Positions 44,927-56,900 of a stretch of DNA of 64,000 bases are shown here, piece after piece. The notes below the pieces were generated by a model. The model was not told the origin of the DNA. It saw only the letters and a list, made by a program, of their open reading frames with translations, and did no database searches. The stretch lies in assembly GCA_018806985.1 (NCBI GenBank), contig JADANN010000202.1, positions 558,001-622,000 on the forward strand. The letters are read 5' to 3'. The position numbers were made by a program, and so were the translations under genes. The DNA is from Angiostrongylus vasorum. Its lineage: Eukaryota; Nematoda; Chromadorea; Rhabditida; Metastrongylidae. Each line of letters opens with the position of its first letter. Positions within the stretch are counted from its first letter, which is position 1.

Positions 44927-47900
44927 GTGAGTAACGAGAAATTTTCCTAGGCTTAACCTAAACAAGTTTAACTAGATGGAAAAAAAATATTTTCCTTTTC
45001 AGTTCCCAGGATCGACTTTCTATTAACCCCGGCATTGGAATATGAATGCGTCGTTTTCTTGTTCAGCAATCGCGAGGTTGTTAAATAGCATACATTTACT
45101 TCCATAGAAAAACACAATACAATACAACAGTAGCTGACGTTTCGGCAGTATCGCCTTCTTCAGAGCCTGGAAGGGTATACTGACATACAATTTACTAGGC
45201 CAAACGCTTCAATGACACAAGAAGACGAAAAAATCTATAGTAATTACATGGTCAACAGCTTCTCGAAAAAACTCACCGCTTTTTTACGTGCCTTTCAATG
45301 AGGAAGATTAGAACAGCTGATTATGGTCGCATAAGGTTGATGACTGCACCATCCCACATCAGAAATTGATGCGAAGATACGGGGGTCAGGTCGCGTATGA
45401 ACTCTTGGCATTCATCCCTGCTATTCATTGTAGGGTTTTTGGCATTTATCCAAAAAGCCTCAAGAAGTTTTCGCGCTGGTGTTCTAGTCTCCTGCGCAAG
45501 GATATTGACTTTTACCTCAAAATCGTCCCCGCTGTGCTTTTTGTATCCTATGCGTGCCTAGTGGGGTACTTTGTCTTAGTTTTCGTTTGCCATCTAGGTG
45601 TTCTTTTATACGGATACACGGCACGTAAAAAAGCGGTGAGTTTTTTCGAGAAGCTGTTGACCATGTAATTACCATAGAGTTTTTCGTCTTTTTGTAAGTG
45701 TCATTGAAGCGTTTGGCCTAGTAAATTGTATGTCAGTATACCCTTCCAGGCTCTGAAGAAGGCGATACTGCCGAAACGTCAGCTACTGTTGTATTGTATT
45801 GTGTTTTTCTATGGAAGTAAATGTATGCTGTTTAACAACCTCGCGATTGCTGAACAAGAAAACGACGCATTCATTTTCCTTTTCATTGTGCTGTTAAATA
45901 CAGTCCTTGTGTAACTCACGTTATTTGTGTGCATTCAACTCGTTAGAAAGTCACAAATATATCATAAAAAGGGATGTGTTCGAATTTTGAAACGGACAAG
46001 TTGCAGTTATTGAGATATGCTAAGCATTTTCTCGCTAAAATTTGAACTCCGTGCACAGTTTGGCCGACTTTTCATCGCCTTCGAATATTCAAAAAGGTGT
46101 TCAAAATTCAGAATATTCGAAAGGCTGGCAGCCTACTGTGACACAAAACTCGACTACATTCCGCTTACGTTCATGCTCGGTTTCTTCGTGACGATCGTCG
46201 TCGATCGATGGCGTCAAATTTTCAGCAATATGGGTTGGATAGAGGAGTGATTTGTTTCTTCATTAGTTTTGCTGAAATATTTCTTACTGCATACGTTCCA
46301 AATTTTTCATTAAATTGCATGTGTCCCCATTCTGTTTTATTTCCTTAAATTTTGTTTCACGCTCATTACTGTCTTTTATATGCACGGAAAAGAGGCTGTA
46401 CCTTGTTGCGATATTCGCGAGACTTGGACCCTGGGCCAGTCGAACCATGATAACCATTTTAGGGTGCTCGCGTAATAGCCATTGCGCCACGGACGCTATT
46501 GCTTTGCGTTTATCTCAGGTACTTTTCTACCTAACGCTGCCATCAGCAAACACCCGTCAGTGGAATTGATCTAGGGAGCACAAATCGGCAGTGAACCCAG
46601 TTGAGCTGAGGTTGTAGTCGAAATCACAATGTTAACCCTTTTTTTTTGAAACTAGCTCAAAGAAACTCAAAGCAAGGGCCTCCGTGGTGCAGTGTGCAGT
46701 ACGCGAGCCCCGGGAAGAGTTTCGTGGTTTGATCTGTCCCGGGGTCCAAGTTTCGCGAATATCTCACCAATGTCGTGTTTGTACTTCATATCATACCCTG
46801 CCGTGAAAAATTATAGTGGGCAGCAAATAAAAGGTTAACGCTGTAGCTTGTGTTCAACGTTAATTAAATGGATTTCAGATAGTAATCAATAATTGTTTGA
46901 GTCCATTCATCGATTCTCTGGTACTTTTACAGAGATTACACTTTTTTAGTGTCGCCTTAACAATTGCCACACTCTTACGAGGTGATAGCAATGAAATAAT
47001 ACTTACACGTCGTACAATAATCCGATACATGGTTCTTTCACAGGTAGGTGATAATTTCCTTTCTGAGTTTTCTCCACTTCCAATGGTCTTCAAAATTTAC
47101 AACGAACGAAGACTTTCTAGGTTCTAGTTTTTCGCGATATATCGATGCGGGTGAGACGACGTTTTCCTAATATGGAGTCCATCGTAACCGCCGGTGACGT
47201 ATTCTTCTCGTCTAATTCCTATGGATTAATTCCACAAAAAATCCATTTTTTTCAATAAAATCACATAATATGTCATCTACGCTTTATCCACTTTCTGTAG
47301 AATGAACTTTAATGGTCACAAAAATCTCACTGCTTTTTACAAAATGTACGCGGTAGTTAGACTCTGCAATAAACACAGTGTCGTAAGTTCGATTCTGGGC
47401 CCCCACGCATACAAAGCCCACTATCCCTTCGCAGTCAGCGCAAGTTGATACTTTTTGCATTGGAGGTCACTGTAAGACGTTGTGTAAGCCAAACATGCAT
47501 ACAGGAACTCCTACGCCATCCTAAATGGCGCCCAGCCTATATCGCTTCCTTAGGCGATTCACCAACTGCAAAAGTTTTATCCTTGTTTTGCAATTGATAC
47601 TTGGATATTTGGATATTTGGTGTGCCCAGATTAACTGATTTTGCGGGCAGCAGCATAATTTCCATTCTCCCGTGTTTAGCCTGTTTTGCCATTAAGCTGG
47701 CCTGACGTCCCCCAGGTCAGTCTAACCGAACCTTTCTCAGCTCGTTACGATCCCTGACGGTTGTAGACCCTTGTGACTCAGAGGGAGATATGCCAGTTTG
47801 CGACTGGTTTGATACCAGGACGGTGGTGGATCCTTCCACTGATTTACTTTTAGCTGGTGTTCCCAGTGGAAACGCGGGAATCCTACTCAGCTTGGGAGAC

Positions 47901-50900
47901 CCTGCTGTGGGGATGAATACCCTCGCAGTACATTGCACACCGTCACGCAGAAACACCTCCTAGCCACGACGAGGCGGTAAACAGTTGAAAAGCTTGCAAT
48001 GTGGGTATGATGATAAACATAAATATCCTCTAATTAAGAATTGGGTATACTATTAGTAAGAATTGGTATCAATTATCAAGTAAGTAATAATTGCTGGGCT
48101 GGTGCTAAGTCTGGTCCGTAACAACCCTCAGTTTATTCTTATTTTGTGTTACTTGGATACTTGGATACTTGGAATAACCTCTAATCCACAACGGCTGCGA
48201 CTGCCTATCGTGGTGACGACCTGGGGCAGACTTTGGCCAGGATGTCCTCGGGATTCCAAGGAACCACAATGGCTTAACCAGCAAATCTCCGAAAAATGGT
48301 GATTATGCTGGGGCCCGCACAACTAGTGATGACGGGCCGTTCAAGTATCAAGTATCAAGTATCATCATACCACTCTGTTGATAACAAAGAACTCAAATCT
48401 ATGACTTGCCGGAGCATCAGACAAAATCTGCTTCGATCGAGATGGCACTGATCGGACACCGCGCTAAATTTTTTGGTTAGACTCTCAAGATAGCCGTGAC
48501 AAGGCGTTCTAGGGTCGTCACTATTGACATTTGTGATTTTGAAGCACCTTTATCATCATGAAACAGACGTCTTCCGAAACGGTAATATTTCTTGGCCTAG
48601 GTTTACTTCCCGCTAAGCTTCCACATGTGCCACACTGCTCAGCATTGATAACTGCTGCAGTGTAAGAACACGATGTCGCAGTGGACCTGTTGAGGGTGGC
48701 ATGAATAACAGAAGTTGAACAGAAAGTTGAAGTAAGCAAAGAGCCCCCTAATATGTGATACAGCTGTGAATTCAATCGTCCATTTGGAAAATTCGTATCT
48801 CTTTAAAAAAAAGCCACACAATCCATTTCAAAAGTGTGACAATGTCTATTATCGCTACTAAAACAACAAATGTGATATCATCATTTAAAGGCTTCCTACA
48901 CGAGAATGAAAAAAGCCGAACTGGAAAAGATCGACATTGTCTACAATAAGTACTGGGCTCCTGTTAATTGGGCACTCACACTGGTTTTTCGTGCCCATAA
49001 GGATGGACATATTGCTGCTCCACCGTCAATGAATTCATGCATAAACGTAAGTGGTTTCGTTACTATTGAAATTAGAAATAATTCTTGACAAACTATGACT
49101 GAAAAGTGGTAGAGCTTGCTTACAGAGAAAACCTTCCAGAAATGATCTACGAGGAATCTCACAATGATTTTCGTAAGGGTTGGAGTAAAAGGTGTCATAA
49201 AGTAGCTTACCCTGTTTGGAATTACCAACCCATAGCAGAAGAACTACGTTATGACAGTCTCTGTGAGCGACAAGAGTTTTCTGGAAACAAACACTGACGA
49301 GAACTAAATAGCAGACGAATTAAATGTGCTCAGTACCGTTAACAAGTCGAGGAATTGAGAAGACTGTCCAAGATTCAAGAACTTTAACTAGTTGACTGGC
49401 TTCAAAACCCCTGTGAGTTATTCAAAGCTGGTTGTTCTACCTACCTTCGCTATTTGGATGCTCTTTATGGGACTTTAAGCCTAAGAGAAATTTCGCTTGT
49501 ATTATATACGGTTGGCATTCTTAATTATTTGTCAGTTTAACTAGTTATGTGACTGCGTATAGTAAGTTGCTGTTGTGGTTGTTCGGACGAGCGTTATCAG
49601 AACAGAAAACTCTACTTTCAAAACATTCTTTTGAAACTATTGAGAAATTTCTTTCATCAGCACTTGAACGTGCCTAAGATGGGCGATGCCACCGTAATGA
49701 GTGTGGTGATTGGCCTGCCTTACAAACACGGTAAGCAAGAGCCCAACTAGTTGTGTGTTATGTTGACTGTGTTGACTTGCAATCACACAGCTCTAGCTTT
49801 GCAATCGTCTTCATTATTAGTAGATCAGTAACTTCGAGTAATCACGTAATTCCAAACTATGGAATATGTTACTGTGATCCAGCTCTATCGGAGCAATCAT
49901 GTTTTCTCATTGAAGCCTTGATGAATTCAGGAAATCAAAACATTTCGAGCAAAACTCGCTCAATTGTGTAACTACGACTGGGTGCCAATTCCTATCGCAT
50001 ACCCACAAGTATGATAGTTTTTCGTATGTTTCTTGGATGTTACGACTTCAGTAATCTTCTTTAACTACATTTAGCTCTACACGCGTATGTTGTAGTTATG
50101 TATTATACATGAAATTGTGGCAAAATAATTATGTTAGAAAACGAGAAATCTTCGCTTTACAGAACACGCAATGATTAAGGTTTCAGGTTGTGTTTCTGGC
50201 CGTTCGCGTTTACTTCTTGATATGTCTTGTTTCACGTCAATACATACTTAGCGATGAGGCCAACAATAGAAGTGTGGTAAGATTTATTGCATATGAAACT
50301 AAAATAATTAGCCCGACCTTGCACTGTTGGGAGCGCACTGGTTACGAATGCCGTCCAATACGTCCAATACATGCACGGGCCGTTGGCTCAATATTTTCAC
50401 TGGATTGATCAACCCTCCCATCGACATCGATCAATATGATATATTTTGAAATATGACCGGCGTGTGTAGCGTAGTGGTTACAGGCGCCCTGCAATAAACA
50501 TGGGATTGATCCTGCACCATAGAACAACCAGAGTTCCCTCCCTCCTAGAACCGCAAATTGGTACCGGACTTCTCTGGGAGGATACCGCCACTGACTCGAT
50601 ACATCGGTAGGCCACCACGAGTCATTGTAAAGGCCAGATATGCGTTCAATCACCTCCAACGATGCTAAATGAAGTAGAGTGCATGGCCCATCATTCACGG
50701 ACTGACCAACGTCCACAGCTTTATCCTTTTCCTAACTATATGTATATGGGGGCCAAGGATCTCCATCATATGAGGCATCCGGATAGCCGGTTAGTCGCGA
50801 GGCTACGTGGCGCGTAGGCAAGTGGATAGGGGGGTTAATCGCGGACCAAAAGCGACCTTTGCTTCCCTGAGACGCAGGTGGATTCAGGAGATGGACTCCG

Positions 50901-53900
50901 TGTTTCTGCTGCACCGCTTCGGCACATACATTCTGTATTTACGAAGCGTATTCATGCACGCGTGTGTGGGTGCGTTCTCGCTTACATGGATTCTATTCTA
51001 CCAGTTAATTCGGCTGAAAGCCTGCAATCAGGTGACAGGGAAGTATATGTGAGGCGGTTAGGGGTCGCCTCCAACAATTAAGCTCCATGTCCACTCTAGA
51101 AGAGATTGGCAAGCTACCCGTGAGTATACCCAGTCCCACGTTCAGTGCTCAGCAGGCTATACGTGGGAATCAAAAAAGCTAAACACAGTAAAGGAAACAG
51201 CCCTCATTCCCCTGACCCCGAAAGAGTCCCATCGTTGGGTAGGACGAGTACGGAGCGGCTGCTAAAATCTGAGGGCCAATGGAAGCTGACTGGATTGCAA
51301 AGAACTATGGTGACGATCTGTGCCTACAATGCATGTACAGTTGCATATCATTCCTCGATAGAAGACTTGCTCACGCAAGCAAGGAGTATAAGGTACGATG
51401 TCATCGGCATGGCCGAGACGGGACGATTCGACCATTTAGCGCCCGTCTATGACACCGGGGAAGAACTGTTCCTCGGAACATGCGACAGTAGAGGAGTCGG
51501 CGGCATCGGCCTTCTCGTCAACACGAGTTTGTCCATGAACATTGATTCGTTCGAACAATTAACTGCCCGAATCGGACGTTTACGTTTAAAAAACATGTGT
51601 ATCAATTCAAGCTTTGACAGTCTCCGTCGTTTACGTGTCGACATCAAACTATTACGAAGAAGACCATGCATTCCTCAAGGTTAAGAACGTCTGAAGAACG
51701 TCACACTGGGAGCCACGGATTAGAACGGAACAAACAGGGTGAGCGGCTCTCTGAGTTTATCATGGCGACCAAGACCATCCATGGTAACTCGCAATTCCAG
51801 AAGCCCCACCCTCAACGCTGGACGTGGGAGTCTCCCAATGGAGAGCACCATAACGAAATAGACCATATCATAGTAAATGGAAGGTTTTTATACGCGGGAT
51901 CAGACCACCACCTTTCGTGCAAGATTCTATTTCTTGCAAAAGGGAGAAAAAGCCGCTAAATTCAAAAAACCGAAGTCCTGGAACCACCGTTAACTGGAAC
52001 TTATTCAATTCATTAGTCGGCTGTTGGGAAGATGCCGTTCTCGATAACATCGACGAGGAATACGATCGGCTCACTCAACATTTTCGCGTTAGCGCTATGA
52101 AAGCTGAGCGTTCGAAAGTCACCAGCAGACGTCTGTCTCCAGAAACACTCGAGCTGATACGCCAGCGTGGAATCACATAGCTGCAGGCAACCGCGAACTA
52201 ACGTCCGAACTTGCAAAACAGTGCAGACAGGCGAAAAAAAGAAGATCTTAAAGAGAGAAGAGCAGCAGTAATGGTCGAAGCTGCAGAGGCTTGGAAAAGC
52301 ATTCGCAAAGTCCACCGAAGCATCGCCAATTACAAGACCAAGATGATTGCACTCCGACGCCCAGACGGAACAGTTACAGCGTCCAGAAAGGCAATGGAGA
52401 AAATCATTCACGAATACTACTGATCTCTTCGATAGCCACGATCACCTCCCCTCATATGAAGTAATGGAGGATGGATACGTTGTACCACCGGTTCCCCCCT
52501 CGAAATCCGATATGCCATTTCGTCGGTGAAAAATCGAACAGCACCGGGTCCGGACAGGATAAGAACAAAGCACTTGAAGAAGTTCCGCCAGTCCTCGTAG
52601 ACACAATGGCTTGGCTCTTCACACGTTAGCTGTCTGAACACAAGGTCACTACTCAGTGCATGGCCAGCAGGACCGTGTTGTTGTTCAAGGAGGGTGACCT
52701 ACACGATATCGGCAACTATCGCCCAATCTGCTTGCTGTCTATCGTCTATAGACTTTTCACTCGAATTATCCTAAACAGGATTGATAGAACACTGGATGAA
52801 GGACAGCAATGTGAGCAAGCAGGCTTTCGGAAAGGATTAAGTACGAGAGACCACATCAACACGGTAACAAGACTCATTTAAGTATCGCGAGAGTACAAAA
52901 GACCGCTCTGTCTCACTTTCCTCGATTTAAAGTAGACCTTTGACTCAGTTGAGATAGAAGCAGTCATGGAAGCCCTGGATAATCAGGGAGTCCCTACTCT
53001 GTATATAAAGATTCTTTGTGAGCTGTACAAAATTTCACAACCAAGATATCACCGTTCTACAACGATATTAACATTGACGTCAAAAGAGAAGTTAGGCAAC
53101 GCGATACCATCTCGTCAAATTTGTTTACCGCCACCCTCAAGAACGTCGTGCGAACATTGGAATGGGACAACATGGAAGTGAAAATCGATGGTCGCTAAAT
53201 ACACCATCTTCGATTTGCTGATGACATCGTCCTTATAACACCAAACATTAGCTAAGCGGTCTTCGATCTCTTCGAAGATTTTTCTCCGACTAAATCTCAC
53301 AAAAACGATGTTCATGAGGAACGGATTGGTTTCGTATGAACCATTCACGCTCAACGGAACGGATCCCTCCGAATGCTCCAGTTATATCTATCTAGGTCGG
53401 GAAATCAATATGATGAACGACCTAGCTCCAGAACGAGCTGAACAGAAGGAAACGAGCGGCTAGGGGTGCTTTCAAGAGCATCGAGGATGTAGTGAAGAGA
53501 ACAAAGAATACCCGACTCCGTGCCCACCTTTTCGACTCAACAGTACTTCCTGCGATAACGTATGCGTCAGAAACCTGGTCGCTGCGTAAGCAGGATGAAA
53601 GACCACTCAGCGTGATTGAACGCGCAGTCGAAAGCGCGATGCTAAAAGTATCCCGTTTCACACAAGTAAGGGAAGGGATCCGAAACTCCGACTTCAAGTC
53701 AGACTTTCAAATGAGGAACTTCAGCGATCAAAAATCAAGGTGCCGTTCTGTACGCCAAACAATCGAAGATAAGGTGGGCTGGATACGTAAGGCGTATGAA
53801 TGACAACAATGGACAAGAGCCGTTTGTGACTGGATTCCTCGGGATGTCAAACGTACTGCAGGAAGACCACCGACTCGATGGTCAGAGTTCTTGACGAAAA

Positions 53901-56900
53901 GCGTAAAAGAAAGATATGTTGCTCGACGAGTCCCTAGAGCCAGGAGAACCCACTGGGCTACTCTTGTACGCGAAAAGGAAAAATGGAAGATTTACTGGCG
54001 CCAGCTCGAGTCACACGACGATCAACGGGACCGCAGGTGATACACAGGTGATGTATATGGGGCGGATAGCACAGTGGTAGTGATGTCCGTCAACACGAGC
54101 ATGGTGCTAGTTCGATTCTGCTCCGGCCAACCAAGCCTCTCAACTCTCCGGGGTCAGGAAATTGGTAGCGGACTTGTCTGGAAAAGAAATCACTCTCTGC
54201 AATCGCTATCTCAGGACACCAGAGAGAATTGCCAACCAGCATTCTACGGCATTCAAGATGAAATGAAAATCCTCAACCAGCAACCGAAACCAAGCGTGAA
54301 GTTGGAAGATCTTCAAGCATAATGGATGCGAGGAGACGAAACGAATGTGAGAAGTGCTGGGATCCGTACAGTAAAGGTGAAGACGGCTCATATAAAATGA
54401 AATAAAAAATGATATATACCCTATCAGAGTTCCTCCTATTCTTACAATTTCCTCTTTAGATTGATCTCTACGTACCCTTCATGACGATTCTCCAATTTGT
54501 CTTCCTTGTTGGATGGATGAAGGTATATAAGAAAAATTCTCTCCATTGAATATAGTTGTACTTACGTATTTGCATTCAACTGTATTACTGCCGATCAATC
54601 ATTTACCGTAGAGATTCCCATAAGATTCACGCTGTCATGAACTCATGAAAAATGCAGCAGAATTTTTTAATCGTCAATGACCAAGGAGTGTTTGAGTTCA
54701 CCATTTATGTGCACAAGTCAATTAAGTCCTAACAATGTACGATTGCTAGCGGCATTGATAGCGCCTGCCATGAGTAAGTGGTACATGAGCTCAAGACGGG
54801 AGGAGTCGTGTAATGGAAGTGATGACTGGAGTCGAACATGGTGACCTTCACCTTTGTAACAAAAGTTCAGAATTAAGAAGAACGCTAAACGTAGAGGGAA
54901 CTTCTTCATTAGATCCAGATATATAATAATGCATACAGATTCGTCATCGATAGCCAAGATTTGTTCCGCTTCTTCAAATCTTCATCTTTAGGCATAACCG
55001 GTAATCATCAAATCCTTTACAGCCACAATCTTATTTAACGTAATCTTTCATCACTTGGAGTGCCAATTTTTTGGACATTTTCACTAACTGACAGTTCCCA
55101 TAGATATTTCAACCACTTGTAACCATCCAGCAGAGAATTTAAAGCCCGAACTACTCGGTAATGTCGTCCAGTTCTGATAAAAGCTTTCTCCATACGTTTT
55201 CGATAGTGATTACGATAAATATCACACTGTGAACGTAACAGAAAGCCCAGGAGGTACTACTAGAAAGTAATTGCTGCTACATTTCTTACGAATTTTACCA
55301 TAACTCTTTTCGTTTCCATCGTAACAGTGGCTATGAATTTGCTTTCTAGACAGTGCTGAAGTATCATATTGATTAGATAGGTCCAACCGTACTTCTCTAC
55401 ATATTATTCTATTGATTATTTTTGTGTTACTGTTCACCATGTAGCACGACATACAACGAGAAGTAAGCAATTCTTCTGAATCTCGAAGTCTACGAAGTAT
55501 TTTTCACGGTATTTTCAAATCCTTTGGTGCAAGATGGTTTTAAGAAAACCTTTTTTGTTCTAAGCGCTGCATAAATGGAAGCGTTCTGCTTAGGTCGGAT
55601 TAAACTGCATTTTAATAGAAGCCATAACGTTTATTAGGTTCTTCATCACTGTTTACTTAAGGTTGATGAACTCGCTCCTTTTTTTGATCTTCATTGGTAG
55701 GTTCTTCCTTATTCTTTACATAATAAATGCTTACGGATACCTTCTTCGATTATTAAGCAAACACGAGATTGACATAAATGTCTATTCGTCTAACATTTCG
55801 ACGTCTCCGTCTTCTTCTGAGCAGGATTTATCCGTACCGATGATCCACGGGTGGTCATCCTCGCGAAGTGGCTGTTCGTTGTCGCATCGAGTCGAATCCA
55901 ATGAAGTAGAGCACCGGTCGAATGAGAATCTCAGTCGACTCAAAAAATAATATTGATTCGCTATGCTTAAGGATGGTTTAGAACACATTATCGTAATACA
56001 AAAGGGCGCGTGTGGCACTGTGGTCGGAAGCGTCCTGCAAAACAAATGGGATCGATTCTCGCGCCCCAGGTCCACCTCTATCTCTCCGGGGTCGGCAAAT
56101 TGGTACCAGACTTGTCTGGGAGGATAGCAACAGTCGCTAGATACATCGGTAGGCCACCACGAGAAACGCCTGATATGCATTCAATCACCTCCAACAATGC
56201 TTCATGAAGTCGAATGCATGGCGCATTCCTCAGGGATTGATCAACGCCGAGAGCTTTATCCTCTTTATCCCTTTATCGTAATACAAATGAGCTTCACTTG
56301 TTGGGATAGATAGTAATCCTTTCTTCATGTCTTCTGTGTCCATAGAATAGGTTTCTGATTTGCCTACACGACGAAAAGGGTGGATTGCGAGTACGGATCC
56401 TCCTGTCGGTACACACTTTCGTTTCACAGAATGACATTTTCTACATCGAATACATCACAGTGGAGCCAATCTTTAGCTAATGAATTCGTATTTAGCTCCT
56501 CTTGAGTAGCACATTGTTAAGTTCAGCCCGGATTCCAAGAAACATTTTTGATACGCAAAGTATAATTTGAGAACAGTTGTGGTTATTTCTTGAAGAGAAT
56601 CAAGATGTAACCATAAGTTTTTTCTATATTACCCATTTGGCTACGTTCTAAAAAGACTACTCATACCACGCTCTCTAATCCACATAAGTTACACTAGTCT
56701 ATACACTAAGTTACACAAATCTTAGGTCGCTGAAGGGCTGCTGAATCCCCTTGGTGAAGATGATGACGATTTTGAGTGCAACTTCCTCATCGACAAGAAC
56801 ATAGCCGTACGTCGCCTTTGATCTCATCGAGTGTTTTTTCTCCTTTTACTTAAATTATGACAGTACATCTCTACAGAGAATTCTGATATTCTATTGCTTA

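Larger units (their letters stand above)
45005..45880 (-). mobile_element. PLE fold-back element in bestrophin intron 1
   Basis: Arms 45044-45292 and 45620-45872 are near-perfect inverted copies of the PLE-2-type terminal repeat, each with a hammerhead. The loop of about 327 bases is the minus-strand C-terminal part of the GIY-YIG domain ([12 protein letters not shown] near 45440-45475). There is no RT, so it is non-autonomous. On the left the minus strand begins at about 45036 with ATGCCGGGGTTAATAG, the PLE frame start. Confidence 0.85.
50760..54053 (+). mobile_element. RTE-1: RTE-type non-LTR retrotransposon, decayed
   Basis: Nearly full-length element in bestrophin intron 7, sense orientation. 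It holds an APE-type endonuclease (51307-51960), a linker (52080-52430), reverse transcriptase (about 52660-53360) and a C-terminal domain (53400-54040). Many stops and frame shifts. The 5' limit is uncertain: the sequence at 50760-51140 is GC-rich and non-coding and I take it as 5' UTR. A SINE1 copy adjoins upstream and a SINE1-like copy downstream. Confidence 0.87.

Noticed and set aside
45366..45668. 100-codon plus-strand frame in bestrophin intron 1
   Set aside because: It is the complement of the PLE endonuclease fragment in the fold-back element, not an exon.
49106..49297. Additional bestrophin exon after exon 5
   Set aside because: Exon 5 joins exon 6 (49931) in phase and the family alignment is continuous ([15 protein letters not shown]). 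Inserting this frame would break it.
55663..55950. Secreted or membrane protein of 95 codons
   Set aside because: Contains a worn hammerhead-type repeat on the other strand and has no splice support.
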